Below are positions 53,584 through 64,000 of a stretch of 64,000 bases of DNA, one piece after another. The position numbers were made by a program, and so were the translations under genes. The notes below the pieces were generated by a model. The model was not told the DNA's origin. It saw only the letters and a program-made list of their open reading frames with translations, and did not search any database. How positions within the stretch are numbered: the first letter of the stretch is position 1; each line of letters starts with the position of its first letter. This DNA comes from Coix lacryma-jobi var. lacryma-jobi. Lineage: Eukaryota; Streptophyta; Magnoliopsida; Poales; Poaceae. The stretch is taken from assembly GCA_009763385.1 (NCBI GenBank), contig CM019826.1, positions 101,172,348 through 101,236,347 on the forward strand, written 5' to 3'.

Positions 53584-55464
53584 ATGGCCAACAAGACCAT
53601 TCGTGAGTTTTCTGCTCCTTCTGCCGCCAATGTAGCGATAGGACCAGACGTGATCGATGCCAACCTCAATTTTGAGTTAAAACCGGCTTTGATCACGATG
53701 GTCCAAGCTAGCCTGTTCTGTGGCAAAGCTCATGAGGATGGCAATGCTCACCTCCAACAATTTTTGGAGATTTGCGGCACCTTCACCATTAAGGGGATAA
53801 CACAAGAACCCATCCGTCTTCGTCTCTTTCCTTTCTCTTTGCTAGGAAAAGCGAAGCAATGGTTCTATACCAATCGCAACGCTGTAGACACATGGGACAA
53901 ATGTTCCAATGCTTTTCTCGCCAAATTCATTCCGATGGGCAAGACGAATGCTCTTCGCAACAAAATCTCCAGCTTTACACAACAAGCCGAGGAATCTATT
54001 CCCGAGGCTTGGGAGAGAATGCAAGAGTACGTCGCTGCTTGTCCGCACCATGGTATGGAGGACTGGCTATTGATCCAGAACTTCTACCATGGCCTAACCC
54101 CACTCTCTAGAAGCCATTTGGATGCCGCCGCCGGCGGTGCATTCTTTTCTCTGAATGTTGCAGATGCTAAGGCTCTCATAGAGAAGATGGTGTCGAACCA
54201 AGGATGGAATGACGAGAGACTGCAGCCTCGTAAGCGAGGTATGCATTCCCTTAAGGAGGCCGACATGATCGTGGCCAAGATGGACCTGCTGGCAAAGAAG
54301 CTGGAGAGCTGTGAGAAGATGAACCAACAAGAGATTGTCCAATCTCTAGAATCCTACATGACTTGTGAAGTCTATGGAGAAACCGGACATTCTGGGAACC
54401 ACTGCCACGAGTTACATGAAGATTTGAACTTCATCATCAACAACAACAACAACGGTTTCCGTCAACAGAATCAAGGATGGAATCAACCTACAAATTCTCA
54501 AGGTAACAATTCATTCCCCCGCTCTAATTTTCAGAATTATGATAATTTCTCATTCTTGAAAAATTTAGTTTACTCACAAGGTAGAACTACTGATTTCTTG
54601 AATAAGAGATTAATGTCAAATGATAAAACCCTTGAGAATATAAATGCTAAATTGGAAGATTTCTCATCTGCTCTGAAAAATCAACTTAGCTTTAATAAGA
54701 TGTTAGAAACCCAATTAGCTCAACTTGCTGCTATCATACCATCTTTTGAAACTGGCAAAATTCCTGCTAAACCTAACATGGAAACTGCAAACATGGTTGA
54801 AATAAAATATTTTAACTATTATGAAGATCAAACCATGACTGTTAAAAAGGGTGATCCTGGTAGTCCCATAATTAGATGCTCAATCTTTGGTGAAGTCTTT
54901 AAAAATGCCATGTGTGATTTAGGATCGAATGTGAACATTTTATCTAAGGATTTTTATGAAAACTCGTTCTTTCCACCCATGTCATCCACATCTGCCTATG
55001 TTGTGCTAGCTGATCAATCCACATGCTATATAGAAGGAATAGTCACTGATTTACCTGTTCATATTAGAGGTTCCTATGTTCCTGCTGATTTCATAATACT
55101 AGATATGGGAAATAGGAAAGATGTGCCTCTAATCTTAGGTAGACCTTTCTTGAATACTGCGAATGCCTGCATATTTGCGGGGAGTGGTAAAATGCAAATG
55201 ACATTAGGAGGGAGGAAGGAAATATTCTCCTTTTCCCGTGGTCCCGCATATGCCGCTAACATGCAGGAAGCAAAACCCGTTCGTACCAAGAAGAGGCGCC
55301 CAAGAACAAGGTGGAACAAAAAGGAAGAACCACCTTCTCCTGAGTTGTGTAATTCACATGACAAAGGAGAGGTGCCAAAAGAAGAAGAACCCGATGAAGT
55401 GCTTAAAGAAGAAGCACCCAAGGAAGAAGATCTACCCAGTAAGGATGAAATTCCATGGATCTAA
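53584..55464 (+). CDS. E1 gag-protease polyprotein, uninterrupted
   Basis: 626 codons without a stop or shift. The ATG at 53584 gives MANKTIREFSAP, matching the D start; the longer open frame from 53356 runs into the LTR and is not used. Residues ~80-190 are the Athila-type gag (LRLFPFSLLGKAKQWF, FIPMGKTNALRNKISSF, EAWERMQEYVAACPHHGM, FYHGL). The zinc knuckle (~259-275) has Tyr instead of its second Cys. The protease site is CDLGSNVNILS (~444) with LILGRPFLN (~516). The end is basic (RTKKRRPRTRWNKK) then Glu/Lys-rich. It stops there: no RT. Codon 3 is AT-rich after 54500, unlike the front. Either a gag-pro element moved by enzymes of a relative, or a long-lost pol; being open favours the former. 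Confidence 0.87.
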   Translation: MANKTIREFSAPSAANVAIGPDVIDANLNFELKPALITMVQASLFCGKAHEDGNAHLQQFLEICGTFTIKGITQEPIRLRLFPFSLLGKAKQWFYTNRNAVDTWDKCSNAFLAKFIPMGKTNALRNKISSFTQQAEESIPEAWERMQEYVAACPHHGMEDWLLIQNFYHGLTPLSRSHLDAAAGGAFFSLNVADAKALIEKMVSNQGWNDERLQPRKRGMHSLKEADMIVAKMDLLAKKLESCEKMNQQEIVQSLESYMTCEVYGETGHSGNHCHELHEDLNFIINNNNNGFRQQNQGWNQPTNSQGNNSFPRSNFQNYDNFSFLKNLVYSQGRTTDFLNKRLMSNDKTLENINAKLEDFSSALKNQLSFNKMLETQLAQLAAIIPSFETGKIPAKPNMETANMVEIKYFNYYEDQTMTVKKGDPGSPIIRCSIFGEVFKNAMCDLGSNVNILSKDFYENSFFPPMSSTSAYVVLADQSTCYIEGIVTDLPVHIRGSYVPADFIILDMGNRKDVPLILGRPFLNTANACIFAGSGKMQMTLGGRKEIFSFSRGPAYAANMQEAKPVRTKKRRPRTRWNKKEEPPSPELCNSHDKGEVPKEEEPDEVLKEEAPKEEDLPSKDEIPWI

Positions 55465-57137
55465 GGTATGGATTTACTTTTAAATTTCCCTACAAATTTC
55501 CCTTTTCAAATAAATAACATATGTCATGCATGTGACTAAAAAAAAGAAAATCACCAGTTATCATTAGTTATATGCATAAGTATATGTTAACTTATCTAGA
55601 TTAATAAAATATCATAATAGGATAGTTTCCCTTTTTCACAACATTAGATAGTTTCCTTTTTAATAAAATGAGAACAAGAGCTCCGACCGAGAAAGATGAA
55701 GACCCTTTACCAAGCAAGAAGCCAACTTGGGGGAGACTCCCGCTCCAAAAAGGTATGTCTCAAGCCTACACTTTATATTCAGTTTTTAATTTCTATATCT
55801 TTTGAAGTTTTGAATGTTACATGCTTGCGTAAGTAACCATTCCATGAATAAAAATGATAAAATCTGCTTAAAAAAGTTGGAACCTGAATAAGAAATGAAA
55901 TATGTCATGCAAATGCTATTGTTATGGTTTGAATAACTAATTTTATCTAAGTTGTAGCTTTTGTGGGTTGCACATGCTTTAACCGAAATCATGCTTAGTG
56001 AATAAAGTTAGTAAGAAATGGAGTAATTCTTTAAACCTGCTAAGGTGAAATTAAGACCTAATCTGGAGGATTTCTTTTAAAAATCATGAAATCCTTGCCA
56101 AAAGTTCCTCCTGGATTTTATCCCATCCCACCACTAGCCAAATATTTGTTAGTCAAAACCACAAAGAGCTTTTTCCTGTGTTGAGCTTTGTTAGACCTCA
56201 TCGATCTTAGTAGAGAAGCTTATCATATCTTTTGATCAAGATTCACACACCCACCATAAATTGCCTACTCTCCACTTTGGAAGTTTGCAACCACCAAATA
56301 AATTGCTCATTCTCTACACTGGAGATATGCAATACCTTGCCAAACGTCCCATTGCTAGCCTTATGCTATTCCTACACTGGGAATAAGCATTTCTCTCTCT
56401 TCCCCCTTTTCATTTCTAAAATCTTTTCCTATAGATAACCCTGGGGAAATCTAGAGCTAAAAAAAGAGAGAGATATAAAAAAAGTGAGCAAAGTAGCTCA
56501 AGAGCGGACTATGTCCGAAGAAAATGTGAGGACACATTTTTGTCTACTCACTATGTGTCTAAAAAAAGAAGAGAGACAGAGAGAGTTATCATTAGCTCTA
56601 GACTCCAGAAATTAGCTAGGAAGGATTATGAAATATCTCTCTATACACTTTCACATAACCACACATGCACATCTTGATCATTTTTTATGATTTGCTGCTC
56701 CTTATGATCTGAGTGTCTAGCTTAGCAATAAACATTAGGCAATTTGCTCATAATTCTTAGCCTACCTATAACTCCACATATCATTCTTTAGAAATAGGAG
56801 AGGCTACATTTTGGCCTAAGTGAGGATTTAAACACCATTGAGTGATTGAGTGAATCTTGGAGGACTTAAGCAAGTTTTTATCTTTTGAAAACCTTAAAAA
56901 ACCTCCAGACAGAATCCTAGTCAAACCTAAGCAAGATAAAAGTTTCCTATCTACTGCTTTATTTCACTCTTACATGTTTGAAGTGAAAAGCTATAAGCCC
57001 CACATTGCTATGATTAATGATATACACTAAGTTATTTCTCACTATACAATATGCACTTGTATACATCTTAAGTTGCTATCTATTTCATGCTCAATGCTTA
57101 AACCGCATTGTTGCTCAAGGACGAGCAACAGGTTACC
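55465..57137 (+). other. 3' UTR of E1
   Basis: 1.67 kb, AT-rich, no open frame worth naming. A polypurine-like motif aacttgggggagactcc lies at about 55725. No homology to the E2 antisense gene, and no env-like frame. Confidence 0.65.
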
Positions 57138-57148
57138 TTGGGGGAGCT
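57138..57148 (+). promoter_or_regulatory. Polypurine tract of E1
   Basis: TTGGGGGAGCT directly before the 3' LTR. Confidence 0.82.
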
Positions 57149-59159
57149 TGTTGATGGTCCTTAAACACCTGTTTTACCATCAACATTTTACCCTAAAATT
57201 TATCAAAAAGGCATGAAATGTAGTCAAACAGGTTTCAAACTAACCGAATTCCACATGTCCATAGATTTTGATTTGAATGCAGGATTTGAACCAAATTTGG
57301 ATATTTGAACCACCAAAGGCCAAGCTCACTCAGTAGGGCCCAATTGGGCCTTAGGGGGGTGGCGCTCGCCACCCCTAGGTGGCGCCCGCCACAAGGAGAG
57401 GCCCAAACCTCCCCCTGCCACGTCACTGATCCGTGTGACCACCCCAGGGTCCAATCTTGGCCCTTGGTCACTAGGTCCGTGGCATCGGAGGGCTCAGGAG
57501 GGGAGTGGCGTGGATCATGACCGAATGATGGTTATCTGGACATGCTACAGACTTAACCACCGCCTTGGAGGAGTCCCTGGAGGCCGTAGGATCAATGACG
57601 GTGCATCCAACGACCAGGGGGGTGGCGGCCGCCACCTAGGGCTGGCACCTGCCACTAGGGTTTGCCCTAGGTCGGTTGGCTGCCCCCTATAAGTACCCCC
57701 CTCACTCCACAAGGCTACAAATACCCCCCTGGAGGCATCACTTCAATACACACAAGCAGAAGCAAGAAGGCAAGAAGCAAGCAAGCAAAGAAAGCAAGTG
57801 AGAGATAGGTTAGAAGCTCAGAGAGCTTAGGCAAGTAGGTTACCTAGTAGTGAGTGCATAGCTCTAGTGCCCTCGCTGCAGCGCGCCTCTTAGTTTAGCA
57901 CAGCTCAGCCCTGACCAGTGGTATAGTAGCGTAGAGCTTGCTAGGAGAGAAGCGGGTGCGAGTGACTGGCATCGGAGGTCAGCTGATTTCCCGGCGTCTC
58001 TAGTCTGGTTTGCTCTCTTGAATCTCAGGTACACTTATCATTATTCCAATATTACTTGAGTATTACTTTTAGTATTACTTTCAGTATTACTTTATCAAGT
58101 GCCTTGGGTGTGACCTAGTTATCCTATAGTTCAATTCACTTAGCCATATTAGTTAATCTCTAGTGTGCTTAGTGTTTGATCTTTGCCAATAGGTTGCTTA
58201 GTTAGTTTAGTGTTTATCTTATTAAGTCAAGTATTTGCTCTGATGTCCGCAAGGGTGTCTCTATTCAAAGCTAGGGTAGAGATAGTTAGAATATAATTAA
58301 GCGTGGTGCTTAGTTATAGACTTACCTTCAGATACGGCTGGACCCCCGAATAGCTGTGGTAGCAAGCAGGTGGTGACAGCCCTGTGCGCCTTGAATTCCA
58401 CCACGTAGTTGGCCCAGGTTAACAGTAAGGCTCGTTGTGCTAGCATTCAACCTAAATCAGTGGTAAAGGCTAGTAGGCCTCGGTACTTGATAAGATAGGA
58501 ATAAAAATTTACTTAACTTGGTTGCTTTATTGACATTTGCCTATCTTGCTTCATAGTTATCTTGCTTCATAACTTTCTTGCTTCGTAGTTATCTAGGAGT
58601 AGTTATTAGCTAATTAGTTAGTTATCATTAGTTATCCTATTCCCCTTATCTATCTATCCATCCACCTTACCTTACCATCCATTTCATCCTTACCTATCCA
58701 CCCATATATTCTTTCTAGCCTTTCATCTCCTCTCTTCTCCTCTCTCATTTTCCCTTTTCTTATTCTTCGACTCTCATCCCCTCCTTGACTCGACTCATAC
58801 ACCACCCTAGCCTTCCTTTGGGATCAAATAAATCGCCACCTCGTACTCCTAGGGAAGTGCTACTACGATAGTTCTGTGCTCTTGCAGAATCTCCTCCTAG
58901 TAGATTGCAAACTCTCTATATAGCTCCTACTAGTGTCGGGATTGACAACTCCATTTGACATTGGTAGATAGCTGCTTTAGCTTCACTCCTTTAGGTATAG
59001 TGACTGGACTTGCTACAAGCATTTCTGGCGTCGTTGCCAGGGGTAGATTCCATAGTCTACTCCTAGTCACGACGTTGGCAAGTGTCAACAAGCATTTTTG
59101 GGCCGTTACCGGGGATAGTTGCCTAGCTGTTTCTTTAGTGAAGTGAAGAACTACCAACA
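57149..59159 (+). repeat. 3' LTR of E1, 2011 bp
   Basis: Full copy from TGTTGATGG to ACTACCAACA. TATA at 57688-57695. Includes two PBS-like copies at 59026-59043 and 59099-59115, so these are true parts of the LTR, not leader. Confidence 0.92.
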
Positions 59160-59830
59160 GTGACAATGCCACTTGCATGGTTTGACAGAATTAAGCCTGA
59201 GTCCATCGACTCCTGGGAACAACTTCACAGTGTCTTCATAGAGAATTTCGCGGGTGTTCCCGAGAGATCAGACCCTCGGACTAAGCTAAGAACCTGCAAG
59301 CAGCAGAAGAATGAGACCATGCGGGAATACTACAGACGTTTCTCCGAGCCCAACAATCTCGGACATAACGGATCGAGAAGTAATTGACCTTTTTGGTAAT
59401 GGAATCTGTGTAAGATACAATTAGAAAGACTTTATCAAGCAAGACCCGACCACCACCGATGAGTTCCGTCGGGCAGTGAACTCTATGATTGCAACATACA
59501 AACGCACTCAAGAATGCTTCTTCGAGAGGAACACGCAAGGTGACCGTGGAAACAATCAGAGAGGGAACCTACCTGCTCAGCAAAATACCCAGAAAAGGAC
59601 TGGGGACAACACTGTGGCAGCCATGGAACCCCAGAAAAGGGAAACAAGCCATCAAGCTTTGACGATCTCCTAGACGGTCCATGCCCCTTTCATCCGAAAG
59701 GAGGACACCTAGCTAGACACTGTAGACAACTCAAAGAACGAGGCTTAAACTCCAACTTCAACAAAGGCAAAAAATACAAAGGTAAAAGGCAGCTGAAGAC
59801 CAACAATAGGGCGCTGGCGATTTTCAACAC
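59160..59830 (+). pseudogene. gag: F gag, C-terminal part
   Basis: Continues the 38810-39018 frame: LAWFDRIKPESIDSWEQLHSVFIENFAG, KLRTCKQQKNETMREYYRRFSE. A stop near 59385 and a frameshift follow. A zinc-knuckle-like CPFHPKGGHLARHC occurs at about 59675-59720 (Tat-type C-x2-H form). Confidence 0.78.
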
Positions 59831-59902
59831 CCCAAAGGCACCATTAATGTCATATTTGGAGGAGTAACCACCAACGACAGGAAACACCTTCAGAAGCTTT
59901 CC

Positions 59903-60652
59903 TTGCGCAAAATCATGACCACCGAACCAACAACTCCTAAATACCTCGACTGGTCTGAACATCTGATCAATTTCTCTCGAGCAGATCAATGGACCAGTGT
60001 CTCCAACGCGAGACATTACCCGCTAGTTCTGGATCCAATGGTCGCCGGGTTCAAATTGGGAAGAGTTCTCATAGATGGAGGAGCCAAACTCAACGTCATC
60101 TTCGGAACCGCCCTACGCAAGATGAACTTAGACCTGGCAACACAACTTACTCCATCAAGTGCCCCCTTCTACAACATAGTACCCGGAAAGGCTACAATAC
60201 CACTCGGAAGGATAATCCTACCCGTCACTTTTGGAACTCTGACAAACTATCGAACAAAGTATATCAGTTTTGAGGTAGCCGACTTTGAGTCATCCTATCA
60301 CGCCATATTTGGACGACCAACTAACGCAAAGTTCATGGCAGTACCACATTATCCGTACCTTCTCCTAAAGATGCCGGGTCCTAAAGGAATTCTAACCTTC
60401 AAGGGTCATTTGAAGCAATCTTTCGAATGTGACACAGAGGCTGTCCAAATCGCAGAAAAAGCTCAACTCGCCCTGGAAGTACAAGAACTCGCGCAAATGG
60501 TACATAATGCCAAGCCTAGGGACTCGAAGATTCCAGCTAAGAAGGCAGGAACCATCCAACCTCCAGCAGAAGTATCCACAAAAACAATCGACCTGGAAAC
60601 CGGTGATCCTTTGAAGACGGCGGTTATCAGTGCTCACCTATCTGAAGCATAG
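59903..60652 (+). pseudogene. F protease
   Basis: A 249-codon open frame with the aspartic protease site LIDGGAKLNVIF (DGGA for the usual DGGSS). Then YHAIFGRPTNAKFMAVPHYPYLLLKMPG, the Tat-type second landmark. It ends in a Lys-rich linker; RT follows in the next frame. Open but bounded by broken neighbours. Confidence 0.75.
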
Positions 60653-61560
60653 GAACTTGCGCTCACCATGTTCCTCGGAGCAAACAAAGACATATTTTCT
60701 TGGAAACCAGCAGACATGCCAGGTGTCCCAAGGAACTTGGCTGAGCACAAGTTGGAATTAAAAGAAGGATCCAGACCTATCAAGCAAAGATTACGTCGTT
60801 TCTCACCATAGAAAAAGGAGGCAATCAAGAAGGAAATAGCCAAACTACTAGCAGCCGGGTTCATCAGAGAAATTCTCCATCCTGACTAGTTGGCCAACCT
60901 ATAGTACTAGTAAAAAAGAAGAATTTTGCTGAGTGGCGCATGTGTGTCGACTACACATACCTCAACAACCACTGTCCAAAGGATCCTTTTGGATTACCAA
61001 GGATAGACCAAATAGTTGATGCCACCGCAGGGTCTTCTCTATTATCCTCCCTAGACTGTTACTTCGGGTACCATCAGATCGCTCTCAAAGAGGAAGACCA
61101 GCCCAAGACATCGTTTATAACCCCGTTTGGTGCCTACTGTTATAAAACCAAGTCTTTTGGGCTGTAGAATGCAGGAGCCACTTACCAACGAGCCATCCAA
61201 GATTGCCTAGGCGACCAGATCGCCCGCAACGCGGAGGCGTACATTGATGATGTGGTCATAAAGACAAAAGATTTGACTACTCTTATGGCAGACTTGCAGG
61301 AAACCTTCACCCGATTACACACTTATAAATGGACGCTAAATCCTACAAAATGTGTATTCCGAGTACCCTCAGGACAGTTACTCGGATTCCTGGTTAGTCA
61401 TCGAGGCATCAAAGCTAGCTAGAAGCATATCAAGGCTATCACCGAAATGAAGCTGCCAACTTCGGTCAAGGATGTTCAAAAGCTCACCGTGTGCATGGCA
61501 GCTCTCAACTGATTTATCTTGAGGCTAGGAGAAAAGGGACTACCTTTCTTCAAATTACCT
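60653..61560 (+). pseudogene. pol: F reverse transcriptase
   Basis: Carries RPIKQRLRRFSP, then stops at about 60790, 60890 and 60903-60910, and MCVDYTYLNNHCPKDPFGLPRIDQIVD, SLLSSLDCYFGYHQI, then another stop near 61167 and AYIDDVVIK (active site 61240-61251). Further stops near 61421 and 61510. At least six stops in ~300 codons: inactive. Confidence 0.82.
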
Positions 61561-62578
61561 AAATCCAGTGATAAATTTCAATGGATAGAGGCTGACAAGG
61601 CCTTTGAACAACTCAAAGGATACCTAACCAACTCTCCTATCCTAGCACCGCCAGAACCCAGGGAACCGATGATGCTATACATTACAGCTACTACACACGT
61701 TGTGAGCACAACAATAGTGGTGGAGCGCAAAGATGAGAAGCACGTCTACAAATCCAATGACCGGTCTACTACATCAGTGAGGTACTCTCCGACTCAAAAT
61801 TCAGGTACCCCCAAGTTCAAAAACTGTTGTATGCTCTACTCATTACATCAAGGAAGCTACGACGCTACTTCGAAGCATACGAAATCACAGTTGTCACGGA
61901 CTTCCCGCTGGGTGAAATCCTTCACAATCGTGATGCTATAGGTAGAATCTCTAAATGGGCAATTGAGCTGGGCGCCCTAAATATCAAATTCACTCTAAGG
62001 AAGGCCATCAAATCTCAAGTTCTAGCTGACTTCGTCGCCGAGTGGATAGAATTTCAGCAGGCTCAAGATAGCTTTATCCTAGAACATTGAAGATGTACTT
62101 TGATGGATCTTTAAAACTCGGCAGTGCAGGCACCGGAGTCCAACTCATATCACCCGCAGGAGAGCAACTCAAGTATGTTCTGCAAATCATGTGGCCAGCT
62201 ACCAACAATGAAGCAGAATATGAGGCGCTACTACATGAGTTACGATTAGCAGTCACATTGGGCATCAAACGATTGTTAGTCTACGGCGACTCTTCCGTGG
62301 TCATTCATCAAGTCAATAAGGACTAGGATTGCGTCAATGAAACAATGGACGCCTATTGCGCTGAAGTTTGCAAGTTAGAGAAAAACTTCTCAGGGCTGAA
62401 ACTCAATCAAATCACACAAGACCTCAATGTTGCTGCCGATGTCTTGGCAAAACTCGGATCCAACAGAGCCTCCATTCCAAGCGGCATCTTTATGCATGAG
62501 CTATCCAAGCCCTCCATCCTACAAAAAGAAGAACCTGTTCCAACACTGTGCAAGCAGATCCTAACATTATCACCCGAC
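61561..62578 (+). pseudogene. pol: F RNase H domains, truncated
   Basis: First RNase H (APPEPREPMMLYITATTHVVSTTIVVERK) runs to 61760, then a frameshift; LITSRKLRRYFEAYEITVVTDFPL, GRISKWAIELGALNIKF. The second, archaeal-type RNase H begins at 62087: MYFDGSLKLG, TNNEAEYEALLHEL, YGDSSVVIHQVN (acidic sites kept) and ADVLAKLGS. A stop lies at about 62325. The chain is cut at 62578 by G, so no integrase. Confidence 0.82.
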
Positions 62579-63009
62579 TGTCGGTGTTTGTTAACCGACA
62601 ATTCATCTTGGGGATTCCCAGACGATTTGTTCGGTGGGGATCGACGTTCGTAGAAGTCGGCGAGTACACAGAGACAACGATTTATACAGGTTCAGGCCGC
62701 TTAATAGTGTAACACCTTACGTCCAGTGGTGGCATGTGCTTTGTGTTAGGATCTGAGATTCAATGATAGGGGTGTGCGCCTCCTTCCCCTTATATAATCG
62801 GGTGAAGTACGGCACATACCGAGTCCTAGTCGAATACAATCGAGGAGTCCTATTCTAATTACAAGACGTCCTTCCGTAGTTCGACTAAGTTACAAAACAA
62901 GTCCTAATCCATGTACACTTCGTATCATGTCTTCGGATCTTCCTTGACTTCCCAGAACTTATCCCAAGTAATCATCTTTGGGTGATATCTCTGGTATTCT
63001 GGTCCATCA
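62579..63009 (-). repeat. 3' LTR of G, 431 bp
   Basis: TGTCGGTGTT to GTCCATCA on the + strand. Same length as the F LTR, with visible substitutions throughout. TATA (minus attatataagg) at 62787-62798. Confidence 0.85.
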
Positions 63010-63022
63010 AGCCCCCGAGCTC
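63010..63022 (-). promoter_or_regulatory. Polypurine tract of G
   Basis: Minus-strand GAGCTCGGGGGCT, next to the LTR start tgatggacc. Confidence 0.8.
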
Positions 63023-63153
63023 TTCAACATTTCTCTAAATCGTTATCTCTCAGCTTCTTTTTAAGAATCACCCGAGTAATGTCTTGAGAAATCTTGTAGT
63101 GCTTTAGAAGAAAACTCTATGGTATGCACTTTTCCAGAAAAAGTGTACCCATA

Positions 63154-64000
63154 TGAAGGACTGAGAATGCTACTAGAAAGCGACCAGAGGCAGGGGGGGT
63201 GAATAGGAGCCTAAAAATTTCTTTCGAAACTCTGGCCTCTGTCCCAAAAATCAACCCCCAAAAAAGCTTCGAGCAAGAACATGATGCCCACGACCCTCAG
63301 AAAGAGAGTGGATGGTCCCAAACGTAGCTAGACGGCTATGTCGGGATACCTCTAAATACCTATGCTAACAAGTAGCAAAGATACATAGAGAGGTTCCTAG
63401 GTGAACTCTAGGGCCAAACGACAAGTCTGGAAAAGAAGAGGAAGAGCCTGGAGAGCAAACGCACTAAAACACAAGCTTCAACAGGAGCTTGGACTGTCCG
63501 GGGTCCCGACCGTGGACTGTCTGCCTAACGGCGGACTGTCTGTCGGCCAAACACGCAGAAACACAACGCTGCTGAAAGCTCCCTGGACAGTCCCGGACTG
63601 TCCGCGAATTGCAACGACGGACTGTCCGCTGGTCACTCTAGACCAAAACAGCCGAGCCGCGCAACCACTGATTTGGCTCGAGCCCGTCGCACGGACTGTC
63701 CGCGGGCAAGGTGGCAGACTATCCGCGACCACCCAGAGAAGGCGATTTTGATCGTCCTTCTCTACAATCTCCCCAAATCCGATCCAAATCAAAATCCCTT
63801 GATCCCAAAATTGGAGAAGATGATCTCTAGGTAGTTGGGAGACTAATTCTAAGAAATCATCCGCTCAAATCAACTCAAACTCCGGGAAATTGAAAGGGAA
63901 GGTGTAGGAACGAAAAAGTCTCCATGAAACTTGAATCGACCCGATCTACTTGTTCGTGAGGGTTGAGATGAATTCCTTCGGTGGAAATGTTCTCCTCACA
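63154..64000 (-). mobile_element. Copia LTR J, partial
   Basis: Starts TGAAGGACTGAG and matches LTR B (4046-5000) closely in the same direction. No PBS to the left (63142-63153 is G-derived), so this is an outer 3' edge or a solo LTR. It runs out of the window. The palindrome cluster at 63485-63730 has about seven copies. Confidence 0.82.
63485..63730. repeat. CGGACTGTCCG palindrome cluster in LTR J
   Basis: Seven or eight exact or near copies, including tggacagtcccggactgtccg, at the position matching the LTR A and LTR B clusters. Confidence 0.75.

Larger units (their letters stand above)
39019..59159 (+). mobile_element. Gypsy element E1 (Athila-like, gag-protease only), split by E2
   Basis: LTRs: 39019-40930 plus 53292-53396 (5', split by E2) and 57149-59159 (3'). 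Perfect TSD gtgac on both sides. PBS, an uninterrupted gag-protease frame, a long 3' UTR, a PPT and no RT, RNase H or integrase. Without E2 it is about 7.8 kb. The two LTRs differ by ~20 positions in the first 400 bases and by fewer later, so insertion is not very recent. Complete and with an open reading frame, it is a candidate non-autonomous element. Confidence 0.9.
37075..62578 (+). mobile_element. Ty3/gypsy element F (Tat-like), split by E1
   Basis: 5' LTR (37075-37505), PBS, gag start, then E1 inserted inside gag (TSD gtgac at 39014-39018 and 59160-59164). It resumes with the rest of gag, protease, RT, RNase H, and is cut at 62578 by inverted element G. Integrase and 3' LTR are missing. 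Many stops: an old copy. Its sequence before 37075 is the C' UTR. Confidence 0.85.
62579..63153 (-). mobile_element. Gypsy element G (F family), 3' LTR and end, inverted
   Basis: Reverse-oriented 431-base LTR plus a 144-base internal end. Because the PPT sits inside (at higher coordinates), this is a 3' LTR of a minus-strand element whose body has been cut off at 63153 by J. Candidate TSD ccgac (62574-62578). Confidence 0.82.

Noticed and set aside
55465..57137. Envelope-like gene in the E1 3' region
   Set aside because: Athila relatives may have one here, but there is no open frame of useful length and no membrane segment.
1..64000. Host genes, tRNA or rRNA genes
   Set aside because: Every stretch of length could be given to an element part or its UTR; no conserved host protein or RNA signature was noticed. 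Very short or highly diverged RNA genes could still be missed by eye.

Overview
The window is plant nuclear DNA, almost certainly from a grass (Poaceae, probably the panicoid side), and seems to be made entirely of nested LTR retrotransposons. I found no host gene, tRNA, rRNA or CRISPR array. The grass call rests on the families seen: a Tekay-type chromovirus with ~2.9 kb LTRs, a Grande/RIRE2-like Tat element with an antisense gene, Athila-like gag and gag-protease elements, and a SIRE/Opie-like copia element whose LTR is full of CGGAC(A/T)GTCCG palindromes. The density of nesting suggests gene-poor heterochromatin.

Layout: 1-1493 is the end of a copia LTR (A, + strand). It abuts copia element B (1494-6137, - strand: a gag with one stop, PBS, 2.1 kb LTR). 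B sits in an Athila-like gag-protease element D (6138-6296 and 27136-33048, - strand), which is also split by gypsy element C (6297-27135, - strand). C is in turn split by chromovirus I (12116-24305, - strand). From 33049 to 37074 lie fragments: a piece of D-like gag, a copia U3 piece, and the LTR plus 3' UTR of a C relative (C'). Element F (Tat-like gypsy, + strand) starts at 37075, is split inside gag by E1 (39019-59159, perfect TSD gtgac) and resumes at 59160. E1 is a gag-protease element with an uninterrupted reading frame, and its 5' LTR is split by E2 (40931-53291, perfect TSD gtcta), a Tat/Grande-like gypsy. F is cut at 62578 by an inverted relative, G (62579-63153), and G by another copia LTR, J (63154 to the window end).

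How the parts relate: C and I once encoded full polyproteins. D and E1 keep gag and protease but have no reverse transcriptase, RNase H or integrase, so they would need enzymes from a relative; C and D share 3' UTR sequence. E2 has a nearly complete pol with two in-frame stops, and on the opposite strand a separate gene with its own TATA box, at least one well-formed intron and a chromatin-like protein layout.

The most unusual signal is that two unrelated accessory genes, the antisense gene of E2 (ATG at 41959) and an extra gene upstream of gag in chromovirus I (ATG at 21170), both begin with a sequence like the histone H3 tail. E2 keeps the lysine-4 side and I the lysine-9 side; I also encodes an integrase chromodomain. 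Other oddities are a doubled protease in D, fossil primer-binding sites inside the E1 LTRs, and repeat arrays in the copia U3 and in E2. All family names come from motif reading alone; no database search was run.
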